Origin: an uncultured Prevotella sp.
GTDB lineage: Bacteria; Bacteroidota; Bacteroidia; Bacteroidales; Bacteroidaceae
Reading direction: 5' to 3'
Assembly: GCA_902798285.1 (NCBI GenBank)
Contig: CADBVZ010000002.1
Coordinates: 1-64,000, forward strand
DNA: 64,000 bases
Shown: positions 28,172-36,830 of the stretch, piece by piece
Position numbering within the stretch: the stretch's first letter is position 1
Layout: each line of letters starts with the position of its first letter
Position numbers and translations under genes: made by a program
Notes under the pieces: model-generated
Database searches by the model: none
Told to the model about the DNA's origin: nothing
The model's input: the letters and a program-made list of their open reading frames with translations, nothing else

Positions 28172-29629
28172 TTATTTCTCGGGAATATCCTCAAGTGCTT
28201 TCTTCAACAGGGTCCAGAAAGGCTCTACTGTAGCAATGAGGGCGCGCTCCGTCGTGGTGTGGGGCGATTTCATCGTAGGTCCGAAGCTTACCACATCCAG
28301 ATGCGGATACTTACCCAGGATGATTGAGCATTCCAGTCCGGCATGGTCTACCTGAATGATGCCATCTTCGCCAAAGAGGTCCTTATACTCCTTCAGCAGC
28401 AGATGCAGGATTTCTGAATCAGGATTGGGATCCCATCCGCCATACGAACCGGCGGTCTCCACCTTCATACCGGCCATTGAGAAGACGCTGTCAAGGGTCT
28501 TAACGATATAGTCCTTCATGTCCTCACGACTACTGCGGGCAAGAATCTTAATCATAGACTTGCCTTCGCCAATGTTGATGATAGCGAGGTTTGAAGAGGT
28601 CTCTACCACTTGGGGGTAGGAGGGAATCATACGTACCACACCGTCGTGGCATCCGTAGATTACATTGATCAGATTATCCTGAATCTCTACGGGAATCTCC
28701 TTCTTCGGCGTCTCTACATCTTCACAGATCACCTCGATACCACTTTCGATACCCTTGAACTCATCGGTAAAGTCCTCGAGCCAATCGGCGGCGAGTTCCT
28801 TCAGTGCTGCCACATTCTCCTTCGGAAGGGTGAGCACGGCTTCAGCCTTGAAGGGGATGGCATTACGCATATTACCACCCTGCCAGCTGGCCAGACGAGC
28901 CTCACATTCCTCGATGGCCTCGCGAACCAGACGTACCAAGAGTTTGTTGGCATTGCCACGGCCCTCGTGAATCTCCAGTCCGGAGTGTCCGCCACGCAGA
29001 CCTTTCACCGTTACCTTGACCGCAGCATCCTCTGGATCGGTGTCAACCTCCTGATAATCAAGGGTTGCGGTAATGTTGATACCACCGGCCGAGCCGATGA
29101 CAAACTTACCCCAATGCTCAGAGTCGAGGTTCATCAGGATGTCGCCGTTCAACTCACCAGCGGGCAGACCGTTAGCACCAAACATACCCGTTTCCTCGTC
29201 GGCGGTAATCAATGCCTCCACGGGACCATGCTTCAGCGTCTTGTCCTCCATGATGGCCATGATGGCAGCAACGCCTAAGCCGTTATCAGCACCTAAGGTG
29301 GTGCCCTTTGCCTTTACCCATTCACCGTCAATCCATGGTTGGATGGGGTCTGTCTCGAAGTTATGGGTACTCTCGGGAGTCTTCTGGGGCACCATGTCCA
29401 TATGAGCCTGAAGAATAACGCCCTTCTTTTTCTCCATTCCTGGAGAGGCGGGCTTACGCATCACGATGTTGTCGGCGGGATCCTTAAAGGCTTCCACACC
29501 TGCTTGCTTGGCAAAGTCTAACAGAAATTGCTGTACTTTCTCCAGATGTCCGCTTGGACGGGGCACCTGTGTGAGTGCATAGAAATTTTTCCAGATGCAC
29601 GTAGGGTTCAGATTTTTAATTTCACTCAT
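28172..29629 (-). CDS. pepD: Aminoacyl-histidine dipeptidase (M20)
   Basis: The 485-residue cytosolic peptidase hydrolyses Xaa-His dipeptides such as carnosine. Metal-binding segments are QAHMDMVPQK, GADNGLGVAA and ADEETGMFGANGL, with GLRGGHSGLEIHEGRGNANK in the dimerisation/lid region and a late metal ligand in DHAGLECSI. The length fits the PepD family. It shares a strand with the flippase-like gene, whose stop... side is 5 bp away from its start, so they may be co-transcribed in the order flippase-pepD. Confidence 0.93.
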   Translation of the reverse strand: MSEIKNLNPTCIWKNFYALTQVPRPSGHLEKVQQFLLDFAKQAGVEAFKDPADNIVMRKPASPGMEKKKGVILQAHMDMVPQKTPESTHNFETDPIQPWIDGEWVKAKGTTLGADNGLGVAAIMAIMEDKTLKHGPVEALITADEETGMFGANGLPAGELNGDILMNLDSEHWGKFVIGSAGGINITATLDYQEVDTDPEDAAVKVTVKGLRGGHSGLEIHEGRGNANKLLVRLVREAIEECEARLASWQGGNMRNAIPFKAEAVLTLPKENVAALKELAADWLEDFTDEFKGIESGIEVICEDVETPKKEIPVEIQDNLINVIYGCHDGVVRMIPSYPQVVETSSNLAIINIGEGKSMIKILARSSREDMKDYIVKTLDSVFSMAGMKVETAGSYGGWDPNPDSEILHLLLKEYKDLFGEDGIIQVDHAGLECSIILGKYPHLDVVSFGPTMKSPHTTTERALIATVEPFWTLLKKALEDIPEK

Positions 29630-29634
29630 AGTTA

Positions 29635-30672
29635 TTATGTATTTGGTTTAAAACGTTTTGTAAACAGTAATGCTGCCCATGCGTAGATGCCTAAGGCAAC
29701 TACCAGCAGCGTTTGTATGGTATGCACGATAAGCACGAACCACAGGGCTTGTTCGTCGGCCACACCATAGAGTATCAGCATGGTCTTGATGGCGAAATGC
29801 CAAGGACCAGCGCCATTGGGGGTAGGTACGATGACGGCGAAGTTGGCAACCACAAACGATACCAGCGCACAACCGATTCCGAGATTCTCCGTAAAGTCAA
29901 AGCAGAAGAAGGTGAGGTAGTAATGCAGGAAGTACATCACCCAGATACCAACGGAGAGAAAAAGATAAAGCGGTAGGTTCTTAACCCCCCGTAGCGAGAG
30001 TACACCTTCCCAGATGCCACTCAGTGTCATCTTCACCTTATTATATATAGAGAAGTTCTTCAGCAATAGGTGTAACAATATGAGGACGGCTATACCACAG
30101 ATGGCGGTAACCAACCAACCCGTTGATGAGAAACTCCCCAGGATATGATCGAACGAGGTGCCGGTCTTTCTGAAGAAAGTACCGAAGATGCTCATTTCTA
30201 TCAGCAAGATGATGCCGGAGTAGAGCATCACAATCAGCGTGTCTACGGCACGCTCCGTAACTACCGTGCCCAAGGCTTTGCTGAACGATACGCCGTCGAA
30301 ACGCTTCAGAACAGCACAACGTGAGAACTCGCCGATGCGGGGAATCACCAGACTAGCCGCATACGATACGAACACGGCATGTATGCATGTGGCACTTCGG
30401 GCTCTGATTTTCTGATCGGAAAACTCTTGTTTTGCGGTACTGGGTCTCAGGTCCTCGATGGGATCCAGCGTTTGTTTCCATCGCCAACCACGAAACATCT
30501 GTGCCAATATGCCGAAGGGGAAACTCAGCAACATCCATGTCCAGTTCATCTCGTTTGTCACGACATGGCTGATGCGACTGAAGTCCTCTCCGCGGTACAT
30601 CCAGTACAAAATCGCACCTCCCAAGAGTATCGGGAAGATGATTTTCGCTGCATTGGTCAAAATAGTTTTCAC
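29635..30672 (-). CDS. Lysylphosphatidylglycerol synthetase-like membrane protein (YbhN/AglD type)
   Basis: The 345-residue protein has about eight membrane helices and family motifs: MFRGWRWKQTL near residue 60, PRIGEFSRCAVLKRF near 110, GTVVTERAVDTL near 135 and TPNGAGPWHFAIKTML near 298. It belongs to the lysylphosphatidylglycerol flippase/UPF0104 group and lacks a synthetase domain; a lipid-transport role is inferred. Translation appears to start at GTG 30672 because a TACCTTTG box sits only four bases upstream. It is probably the first gene of an operon with pepD. Confidence 0.85.
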   Translation of the reverse strand: MKTILTNAAKIIFPILLGGAILYWMYRGEDFSRISHVVTNEMNWTWMLLSFPFGILAQMFRGWRWKQTLDPIEDLRPSTAKQEFSDQKIRARSATCIHAVFVSYAASLVIPRIGEFSRCAVLKRFDGVSFSKALGTVVTERAVDTLIVMLYSGIILLIEMSIFGTFFRKTGTSFDHILGSFSSTGWLVTAICGIAVLILLHLLLKNFSIYNKVKMTLSGIWEGVLSLRGVKNLPLYLFLSVGIWVMYFLHYYLTFFCFDFTENLGIGCALVSFVVANFAVIVPTPNGAGPWHFAIKTMLILYGVADEQALWFVLIVHTIQTLLVVALGIYAWAALLFTKRFKPNT

Positions 30673-30676
30673 GCCA

Positions 30677-30684
30677 CAAAGGTA
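30677..30684 (-). promoter_or_regulatory. -7 box 4 nt before the GTG start
   Basis: The minus strand reads TACCTTTG, TGGC, then GTG. The mRNA should begin at or very near the start codon. Confidence 0.6.
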
Positions 30685-30745
30685 CGACTTTTAATTGATA
30701 AATATCAAAGAAACCCCAATATTTCCCTATTTTCCGTTGTTTTTC

Positions 30746-30776
30746 TTGTCTGTGTGCGCAAACAGCGTTACCTTTG
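30746..30776 (+). promoter_or_regulatory. Promoter of the 30-codon gene
   Basis: TTG at 30746-30748, a 20-bp spacer and TACCTTTG at 30769-30776. The leader to the ATG at 30823 is about 40 nt. Confidence 0.75.
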
Positions 30777-30822
30777 CACTGGATTTAGGAACATAATTAA
30801 AGATTATAGAAAGGATAACATT

Positions 30823-30915
30823 ATGGTAGTATTATTTATGGTATCATTCATCGTAGCCATTTGCGCTGCTGAGGCTCTTAAGGCTAACAATGGAATGAAT
30901 CTTGGAACGAAATAA
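30823..30915 (+). CDS. Small membrane protein, 30 residues
   Basis: A short frame with its own promoter (30746-30776) and terminator (30951-30982) encodes MVVLFMVSFIVAICAAEAL followed by KANNGMNLGTK. Residues 1-17 form one hydrophobic helix and the tail is short and polar, as in small single-helix membrane proteins. AAGGATAACATT precedes the ATG. The transcript can hold nothing else of size, which supports a real gene. I recognise no family; Bacteroidetes have many conserved proteins of this size that are missed by annotation. A role as regulatory subunit of a membrane complex would be a guess. Confidence 0.7.
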   Translation: MVVLFMVSFIVAICAAEALKANNGMNLGTK

Positions 30916-30950
30916 GTATATTGAGAGAGAAAGAAAGCATAGTTTTGGGT

Positions 30951-30982
30951 GGGTAGGATAGTAATCCTGCCCGCTTTTTTTT
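30951..30982 (+). terminator. Terminator of the 30-codon gene
   Basis: A 9-bp stem (GGGTAGGAT with ATCCTGCCC, one G-T pair) closed by AGTA, followed by GC and an eight-T run. Confidence 0.9.
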
Positions 30983-30992
30983 CTCATTTAAA

Positions 30993-31024
30993 TTTGGAAA
31001 ATCTCTCACTTATTCGTATCTTTG
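30993..31024 (+). promoter_or_regulatory. Promoter of ksgA
   Basis: TTTG at 30993-30996, a 20-bp spacer and TATCTTTG at 31017-31024. Only CACCC separates the box from the ksgA ATG, so a leaderless mRNA is likely. Confidence 0.75.
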
Positions 31025-31029
31025 CACCC

Positions 31030-31842
31030 ATGAAACAAGTTCGACCCAAGAAGAATCTAGGCCAGCATTTCTTAACTGACCTGAATATCGCCAAGCGAAT
31101 CGCTGATACGGTAGATGAGCCATATGCAGAGTTGCCAGTACTCGAAGTAGGCCCCGGCATGGGTGTGATGACCCAGTATCTGGTAGAAAAACCTCGTCCG
31201 CTGAAGGTGGTGGAGATCGATAAGGAGAGTGTGGCATATCTGAAAGCCACATTATTCAAGGAGCAAGAGGCCCCTATCATTGAGGGCGATTTCCTCCGCA
31301 TGGATCTCCGCGAGGTGTTCGATGGTCAGCAGTTTGTGCTTACGGGCAACTATCCCTACGATATTTCCTCGCAGATTTTCTTCAAGATGCTCGACAATAA
31401 GGATCTCATTCCTTGTTGTACGGGTATGATCCAGCACGAGGTGGCCCTTCGCATCGCCTCCCAACCCGGCAATAAGCAGTATGGCATCCTTTCCGTACTG
31501 ATTCAGGCTTGGTATCATGTGGAGTATCTCTTCCAGGTTGAACCCGGTGTGTTCAATCCCCCTCCCAAGGTGCAGAGTGCCGTTATCCGTATGACCCGCA
31601 ACGAGGTAACCGATCTGGGTTGCGATGAACAACTCTTCCGCCGAGTGGTGAAAACCGTATTCAATCAGCGCCGCAAGATGCTTCGCGTATCGCTGAAGCA
31701 GATTCTTTCTGACGCTCAACTCTCAACACTTAATTCTAATTTCTCCGATCTTCTGACCCGTCGACCAGAACAGTTGTCGATTCCCGAGTTTGTGGACTTG
31801 ACAAATAAGGTGGAAAAAGTGCTGTTATCGAGCACAAATTAG
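31030..31842 (+). CDS. ksgA: 16S rRNA dimethyladenosine transferase
   Basis: The 270-residue enzyme dimethylates two adjacent adenosines near the 3' end of 16S rRNA. Family segments are KKNLGQHFLTD at the N-terminus, EVGPGMGVMTQYL (SAM binding), GDFLRMD, and the catalytic NxPY-like GNYPYDISSQIFF. The C-terminal helical part includes FNQRRKMLRVSL. The start MKQVRPKKN is preferred to an upstream in-frame ATG that lies inside the terminator and promoter. Confidence 0.95.
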   Translation: MKQVRPKKNLGQHFLTDLNIAKRIADTVDEPYAELPVLEVGPGMGVMTQYLVEKPRPLKVVEIDKESVAYLKATLFKEQEAPIIEGDFLRMDLREVFDGQQFVLTGNYPYDISSQIFFKMLDNKDLIPCCTGMIQHEVALRIASQPGNKQYGILSVLIQAWYHVEYLFQVEPGVFNPPPKVQSAVIRMTRNEVTDLGCDEQLFRRVVKTVFNQRRKMLRVSLKQILSDAQLSTLNSNFSDLLTRRPEQLSIPEFVDLTNKVEKVLLSSTN

Positions 31843-31914
31843 GTGTGTTCGTACACAATTGGTTGATTTATATCAAAAGAAAGCCACTTTTTTAAGGAAA
31901 GTGGGTCATATTTC

Positions 31915-31945
31915 TTGGAAGATATCGAAAATCGTCGTACCTTTG
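31915..31945 (+). promoter_or_regulatory. Promoter of the candidate non-coding RNA
   Basis: TTG at 31915-31917, a 20-bp spacer and TACCTTTG at 31938-31945; both elements match the best promoters of the window. Confidence 0.7.
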
Positions 31946-31950
31946 CATCG

Positions 31951-32252
31951 TCAAAAGGAAACAATTGACAATCTTCAATAGAAGAGACGATTAATACAGA
32001 GGTATTAGTTTCTAAGGTATATAGATTGAATTAGGTTTTAGTTAGAGTTAATAGTTAGTTAGAATTTTGGTTTTAGGTTTATTAATGATTGATTGAGATA
32101 GGTATTTTCTAAGGCGTTAGAAAGATTTGTTAGTAAGGATAACAAAGACGCAGTGGTGACACTCCGTTTCTTCTCAGAAAAAAGGTTTTTAGTTATTCAT
32201 AGATTGTTGGCGCCGCCCTCGAGTCGTTGATGACCCTTGAGCGGCTTTTTTT
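31951..32252 (+). ncRNA. Candidate small RNA, about 300 nt
   Basis: The unit runs from a consensus promoter to a T-tailed hairpin and contains no long frame. It is AT-rich, with two related internal segments: AGGTATTAGTTTCTAAGG near 31999 and AGGTATTTTCTAAGG near 32100. No plus-strand gene follows within 4.5 kb, so it is not a leader. I saw no features of RNase P RNA, tmRNA or SRP RNA. A 25-codon frame with GTG start (32153-32230) reaches into the terminator stem and is probably not translated. It could still be a 6S-like or Bacteroidales-specific RNA; the start and end are predicted only. Confidence 0.55.
32212..32252 (+). terminator. Terminator of the candidate RNA
   Basis: GCCGCCCTCGAG at 32212-32223 pairs with CTTGAGCGGC at 32236-32245 (two-base bulge, one G-T pair), followed by seven T. 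Confidence 0.8.
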
Positions 32253-32286
32253 ATGTATATACCTCAACGAGAAATCGTTGGGGTAT

Positions 32287-33042
32287 TTACTTTTTCCTCA
32301 CGGTTTTCCTCACCACTTTCTTCACCGTTGCTTTCTTTTTCTCGGCTTCGGGCTGGGGCAGATCCTTTGTAACCGTGGCTTTCAGGATGCGGATGTCCTC
32401 CAGGGGGCGGTCGTTCTTGTCCGTTTCAACGCCCTGAATCTTCTCTATCACATCCATTCCCTCTACAACTTCGCCAAACACGGTGTATTGTCCGTCCAGA
32501 TGGGGCGTGCCACCGATGGTCTTATAGGTTTCCATCATCTCGGGAGTGAGCTTTACCGTGCCCTGGGTGGCCGAGTCGAGTCGCTCCTGAACCTTGGCCA
32601 ATCGTTTGTCATCAAAGGTTTTTCCCCATACGATATAGAATTGGCAAGCCGATGAACGACGTTCGGGATTCTCCTTATCGCCCTCGCGGGCCATGGCCAC
32701 CACACCTCTGCGATGAAAAATCTGTGGCAAACGGAACTCTGCCTCGGTGGTATAGTCGAAATCGCCCGTGCCCAACAGTTGCCCCGGTTTGGCATGCTTG
32801 CTGTTGGTATCGCCACTCTGAATCATGAAGTCCTTGATCACGCGATGGATGAGTAGCGAGTCGTAGATGCCCATCTTTGTGATTTTCAGGAAGTTGTCGC
32901 GAGTCAGTGGTGTCTCGTCGTAGAGGGCGATACGGATATTTCCGGCCGTAGTTTCAAACAAAACCTCCGTGTTCTTGGTCTGTGCCCAAGAAGTGCACAA
33001 TGAACAATGAATTGCAATCAGCAAAAGGAAAAACTTCTTCAT
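32287..33042 (-). CDS. Cyclophilin-type peptidyl-prolyl isomerase, exported
   Basis: The 251-residue protein has a signal peptide (ending TSWAQ) and a cyclophilin domain: FETTAGNIRIALYDETPLT, FLKITKMGIYDSLLIHRVI, FMIQSGD, then SSACQFYIVWG and YTVFGEVVEGMDVIEKI. It should speed proline isomerisation in the periplasm. The C-terminal 25 residues are very basic (KKKATVKKVVRKTVRKK), which is unusual and may bind nucleic acid or envelope polymers. Upstream sequence is a long ATTGAAGATTGAAAA repeat array shared with the end of the MATE gene. Confidence 0.9.
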   Translation of the reverse strand: MKKFFLLLIAIHCSLCTSWAQTKNTEVLFETTAGNIRIALYDETPLTRDNFLKITKMGIYDSLLIHRVIKDFMIQSGDTNSKHAKPGQLLGTGDFDYTTEAEFRLPQIFHRRGVVAMAREGDKENPERRSSACQFYIVWGKTFDDKRLAKVQERLDSATQGTVKLTPEMMETYKTIGGTPHLDGQYTVFGEVVEGMDVIEKIQGVETDKNDRPLEDIRILKATVTKDLPQPEAEKKKATVKKVVRKTVRKK

Positions 33043-33067
33043 ATCTTTAAATTCTAAACTCTAAACT

Positions 33068-33192
33068 CTCAATTTTCAATTCTCAATTTTCAATCTTCAA
33101 TTTTCAATCTTCAATTTTCAATCTTCAATTTCAATTTCAATTTTCAATCTTCATTTTTCAATCTTCAATTTTCAATCTTCAATTTCAATTTC
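33068..33192. repeat. Array of CAATTTTCAATCTT units
   Basis: About eight imperfect 12-15 bp units fill the space between two minus-strand genes. The array runs into the MATE gene, where it supplies the last codons (KLKLKIEN) and the stop. The same unit occurs at 10263-10281, 41089-41120 and 45802-45826, mostly just before start codons. Confidence 0.85.
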
Positions 33193-34556
33193 TCCGCCCA
33201 GCCTCCTTTGAAGAGCCTTGCCAAGAAGATGATGCCACGGAAGGTCAGTTCGATAGCCATGGCCGTCCACACACCCTTCAATCCATACTTCGGGGCGAGC
33301 GTTGCGGCCAATGTCAAACGTACGGCCCACATCGAACTGAGGCTCATGATAGCCGGGATAATCGTGTCGCCGGCACCGATGAACACACCGTTAGCCACGA
33401 TGGCCACGGCAAACATCGGTTCTGCCCAAGCCTCTATGCGGAGCACCTCCGTGCCCATGTTGATCACCTCCTCCACGGGCGACATGATACTCATCAGCTC
33501 CGGGGCGAATATCCACATCAACACGCCCATCACCGTCATCACGGCAATACCCAGACCCACCGAGAGATAGGCAAACGAGCGGGTCAGCAACTTCTGTCCC
33601 GCGCCGATACCTTGTCCCACGAGGGTGGTGGCCGCCTCGGCAATACCGAATCCCGGCATGTAACAGAGGCTCTCCACGGTAATGGCTAGTGAGTGGGCGG
33701 CGATGGAGATCGTGCCCAACGGGGCCACAATCAGCGTGCTTACCACCTGGGCACCACCCATCAGCATGTGTTGCAATCCCATTGGCGCCCCTATCTTAAA
33801 GGCCGTGCGGATGGTGTCTTCGCGGGGTTTGAATGATCCGGGATGGCCCACGAGTGCGAGCATCTTCGACCTTACCAATAGGAAGTACATCATCAATCCG
33901 GCCGTTATCAGCATGGCCACGCCGGTGCCGATGGCGGCGCCCATCACGCCCAAGTCGAGTATATATATAAATAGGTAGTTGAACACCACGTCCATCACAC
34001 ACATGCCGATGTTCAGCATCGATGGAATCTTCATGTTGCCCGAGCATTTCAGCATCGAACCCGCCAATCCTTCCATCTGGAAGAAGATGCCGGCCACGCC
34101 GAAGATGGCGAAGTAGAGCGAGGCATCGCGGGCTATCTCTGCCGAGCCGCCCAACCAATAGGGTAGGTGGGGGGCGATGATGAGCGAGGTCGTGGATATC
34201 ATCAATGCCCAGATCATGCAGCACACCAGCGATTGTCGCAGCACCCTTCGGGCCGCCTTGAAGTCGCTGGCACCTATGAAGTGTGCCACCTGAACCGAGA
34301 ATCCCATGTTGGCCGCCGAGGCCAATCCGCCCATCAGCCAACCCGTTGTCTCTACCAATCCGATGGCGGCTGAGGCTTTGGCACCTAAGTGTCCCACCAT
34401 CGAGGCATCGATGAAGAACATCACCGTGGCCGATATCTGTGCCAGAATCGAGGGAATACTCAAGCTGACGATGAGCCATAGCTTTTCGCGTTGGGTCATC
34501 GTCCGCCCCTCCCTGATATAGGAAAGCAGAATCTCACTGTTCTTCACTTTTTTCAT
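33165..34556 (-). CDS. MATE family multidrug/Na+ antiporter
   Basis: The 463-residue membrane protein has about 12 helices in two related halves, with family segments FFIDASMVGHLGAKASAAIGL near the N-terminus and GIAEAATTLVGQGIGAGQ in the middle. It should export cationic compounds in exchange for Na+ or H+. The start MKKVKNSEI is chosen because the box TACCTTCG lies five bases upstream, and an earlier in-frame start would lie in the promoter. The last eight residues and stop come from the repeat array. Confidence 0.92.
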   Translation of the reverse strand: MKKVKNSEILLSYIREGRTMTQREKLWLIVSLSIPSILAQISATVMFFIDASMVGHLGAKASAAIGLVETTGWLMGGLASAANMGFSVQVAHFIGASDFKAARRVLRQSLVCCMIWALMISTTSLIIAPHLPYWLGGSAEIARDASLYFAIFGVAGIFFQMEGLAGSMLKCSGNMKIPSMLNIGMCVMDVVFNYLFIYILDLGVMGAAIGTGVAMLITAGLMMYFLLVRSKMLALVGHPGSFKPREDTIRTAFKIGAPMGLQHMLMGGAQVVSTLIVAPLGTISIAAHSLAITVESLCYMPGFGIAEAATTLVGQGIGAGQKLLTRSFAYLSVGLGIAVMTVMGVLMWIFAPELMSIMSPVEEVINMGTEVLRIEAWAEPMFAVAIVANGVFIGAGDTIIPAIMSLSSMWAVRLTLAATLAPKYGLKGVWTAMAIELTFRGIIFLARLFKGGWAEKLKLKIEN

Positions 34557-34561
34557 GGGTG

Positions 34562-34569
34562 CGAAGGTA
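34562..34569 (-). promoter_or_regulatory. -7-like box directly before the MATE ATG
   Basis: The minus strand reads TACCTTCG, CACCC, ATG. It is one base off TAnnTTTG and has the same spacing as before ksgA and the TonB receptor. Confidence 0.5.
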
Positions 34570-34572
34570 CGA

Positions 34573-34610
34573 AAAAATCCCACCACAACGATGGTTGTAG
34601 CGGGATTTTT
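34573..34610 (-). terminator. Terminator after dnaK
   Basis: Outer stem AAAAATCCC/GGGATTTTT and inner stem ACAAC/GTTGT with loop GATG; T-run on the minus strand. It lies 23 bp after the dnaK stop. Confidence 0.85.
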
Positions 34611-34632
34611 ATGAATAATTATAAATTATGTG

Positions 34633-36549
34633 TTACTTCACCTCCTCGAAGTCGGCGTCCTGAATGTCCTCGGGCTTCGGACCCTCCTGCTGAGGACCGG
34701 CCTGCTGGCCACCCTGATAGGTGTCGCCGCCGGGCTGACCGGCTGCACCTTGCTGGTACATCTGAGCCGATGCGGTCTGCCAAGCCTGGTTCAGTGCTGC
34801 GATAGCAGCGTCGATAGCGGTTACATCGCCGGCCTTGTGGGCATCCTTCAACTGCTGCAGAGCTTGCTCGATAGCGGGCTTGTGCTGTGCGGGAATCTTG
34901 TCACCAAGTTCGTTCAGCTGGTTCTCCGTCTGGAAAATCATTGAGTCAGCCTGGTTCATCTTGTCCACGCGCTCGCGCTCCTTCTTATCGTTCTCAGCGT
35001 TCTGCTCGGCCTCGGCCTTCATGCGGTTGATCTCGTCCTGAGACAGACCTGATGAAGCCTCGATGCGGATGGCCTGCTCCTTACCGGTGGCCTTATCCTT
35101 GGCACTTACCTTCAGGATACCGTTGGCGTCGATGTCGAAGGTCACCTCAATCTGAGGAACACCACGACGTGCGGGAGCGATACCGGTGAGGTTGAACTGA
35201 CCGATGCTCTTGTTCTGAGCAGCCATGGGGCGCTCACCCTGCAGCACGTGGATGGTTACCTCTGTCTGATTGTCAGCAGCGGTCGAGAATATCTCGCTCT
35301 TCTTGCAAGGAATGGTGGTGTTAGCCTCGATCAGCTTGGTCATTACGCCACCCATGGTCTCGATACCCAGTGTCAGCGGGGTTACGTCGAGCAGTACGAT
35401 GTCGCCTACACCGCCCTCCTTGTTCAGGATGGCACCCTGGATCGAAGCACCTACGGCTACCACCTCGTCGGGGTTCACACCCTTCGAAGGCTCCTTGCCG
35501 AAGTAGTTCTTTACCAATGTCTGTACGGCGGGGATACGGCTTGAACCACCCACGAGGATCACCTCGTCGATATCGGCGGTTGTCAAGTGTGCATCGGCGA
35601 TAGCCTTCTGACATGGAGCCAGACAAGCCTGAATCAGGTCGTGGGCCAGCTGCTCGAACTTAGCGCGAGTCAGGGTCTTAACCAGGTGCTTAGGCACACC
35701 GGCCACGGGCATGATGTAAGGCAGGTTAATCTCGGTGCTGGTCGATGAGCTCAGCTCGATCTTAGCCTTCTCGGCAGCCTCCTTCAAGCGCTGCATAGCC
35801 ATGGGGTCGTCCTTCAGGTTGGCACCCTCGTCGTTCTTGAACTCCTGTACCAGCCAATCGATGATCACCTGGTCGAAGTCATCACCACCCAGGTGGGTAT
35901 CACCGTTGGTAGAGAGCACCTCGAACACACCGCCACCAAACTCCAGGATAGAGATATCGAATGTACCACCACCCAGGTCGAACACGGCAATCTTCATATC
36001 CTTGTTGGCCTTGTCCACACCGTATGCCAGAGCAGCGGCGGTAGGCTCGTTCACGATACGCTTCACGTTCAGTCCGGCAATCTGACCGGCCTCTTTGGTA
36101 GCCTGACGCTGAGAGTCTGAGAAGTAGGCGGGCACGGTGATCACGGCGTCCGTTACCTCCTGACCCAGATAGTCCTCGGCGGTCTTCTTCATCTTCTGCA
36201 GCACCATGGCGCTGATCTCCTGCGGGGTGTACTTACGTCCGTTGATGTCCACACGGGGATAGCCACCCTCGTTTACTACATTATAAGGTACGCGCGAGAT
36301 TTCCTTCTCGGTCTGCTGCCAGTTCTCACCCATGAAACGCTTGATGGAGTAAACCGTGTTCTTGGGGTTTGTAATGGCCTGACGCTTGGCGGGATCGCCA
36401 ATCTTACGCTCACCGTTCTCTACAAAACCAACTACTGAGGGAGTAGTGCGCTTACCCTCGCTGTTGGCAATTACTACTGGCTCGTTACCCTCGAATACGG
36501 CAACGCAGCTGTTGGTAGTTCCTAAATCGATTCCAATAATCTTTCCCAT
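34633..36549 (-). CDS. dnaK: Chaperone Hsp70
   Basis: The 638-residue chaperone begins with the Hsp70 signature [13 protein letters not shown], followed by [17 protein letters not shown] and [14 protein letters not shown] in the nucleotide-binding domain, the linker [12 protein letters not shown] and the substrate-binding domain. The C-terminal tail is Gly/Gln-rich and ends [11 protein letters not shown], close to the usual EEVK/DADFEEV end. dnaJ and grpE are not nearby, which is normal for this order. A 70-bp repeat lies between its start and the upstream promoter region. Confidence 0.97.
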   Translation of the reverse strand: MGKIIGIDLGTTNSCVAVFEGNEPVVIANSEGKRTTPSVVGFVENGERKIGDPAKRQAITNPKNTVYSIKRFMGENWQQTEKEISRVPYNVVNEGGYPRVDINGRKYTPQEISAMVLQKMKKTAEDYLGQEVTDAVITVPAYFSDSQRQATKEAGQIAGLNVKRIVNEPTAAALAYGVDKANKDMKIAVFDLGGGTFDISILEFGGGVFEVLSTNGDTHLGGDDFDQVIIDWLVQEFKNDEGANLKDDPMAMQRLKEAAEKAKIELSSSTSTEINLPYIMPVAGVPKHLVKTLTRAKFEQLAHDLIQACLAPCQKAIADAHLTTADIDEVILVGGSSRIPAVQTLVKNYFGKEPSKGVNPDEVVAVGASIQGAILNKEGGVGDIVLLDVTPLTLGIETMGGVMTKLIEANTTIPCKKSEIFSTAADNQTEVTIHVLQGERPMAAQNKSIGQFNLTGIAPARRGVPQIEVTFDIDANGILKVSAKDKATGKEQAIRIEASSGLSQDEINRMKAEAEQNAENDKKERERVDKMNQADSMIFQTENQLNELGDKIPAQHKPAIEQALQQLKDAHKAGDVTAIDAAIAALNQAWQTASAQMYQQGAAGQPGGDTYQGGQQAGPQQEGPKPEDIQDADFEEVK

Positions 36550-36581
36550 AATTCTTATCTTTTTTAATTTATACTATTCAA

Positions 36582-36651
36582 TTAGAGGTGAGGGGATTCC
36601 CGCTGACGCGCCTACCCGTAGCCTTTGAGAGGTGAGAGGTTAGAGATTACT
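36582..36651. repeat. 70-bp repeat element, copy A (intergenic)
   Basis: The unit runs from TTAGAGGTGAGGGG through GCGCCTACCCGTAGCCTTTG to AGAGATTACT. Copy B (40864-40933, inside the dehydrogenase gene) and copy C (63600-63669, inverted, inside the S9 peptidase gene) have the same length with only a few differences. Confidence 0.85.
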
Positions 36652-36765
36652 CTCTTCACTCCAACTTTTGGTCCCCTTTTCCTGTTGTTTTTTTGAGCAA
36701 AGCATGTGCCAAAATGTCTTTTTCACGAAAAAATCTTTTCCAATACGACATTTTGTCACATAAAA

Positions 36766-36797
36766 TTTGGTTTTTCGCGAGAATAAATTTATCTTTG
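36766..36797 (+). promoter_or_regulatory. Promoter of the 36831 gene
   Basis: TTTG at 36766-36769, a 20-bp spacer and TATCTTTG at 36790-36797; the leader to the ATG is about 30 nt. Confidence 0.75.
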
Positions 36798-36830
36798 CAG
36801 TCAGAATTCGAAATAAAACTATCGATAGTC

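Larger units (their letters stand above)
31843..32286. other. Intergenic region carrying a candidate non-coding transcript
   Basis: No conventional gene is present. A full promoter at 31915-31945 and an intrinsic terminator at 32212-32252 define a plus-strand transcript of about 300 nt, described separately. A perfect 12-bp hairpin with GAAA loop (32259-32286) lies between that terminator and the stop of the cyclophilin gene. Confidence 0.7.

Noticed and set aside
32153..32230. 25-codon frame in the candidate RNA starting GTG GTG ACA
   Set aside because: It overlaps the terminator stem and uses a weak start; coding potential cannot be separated from chance.
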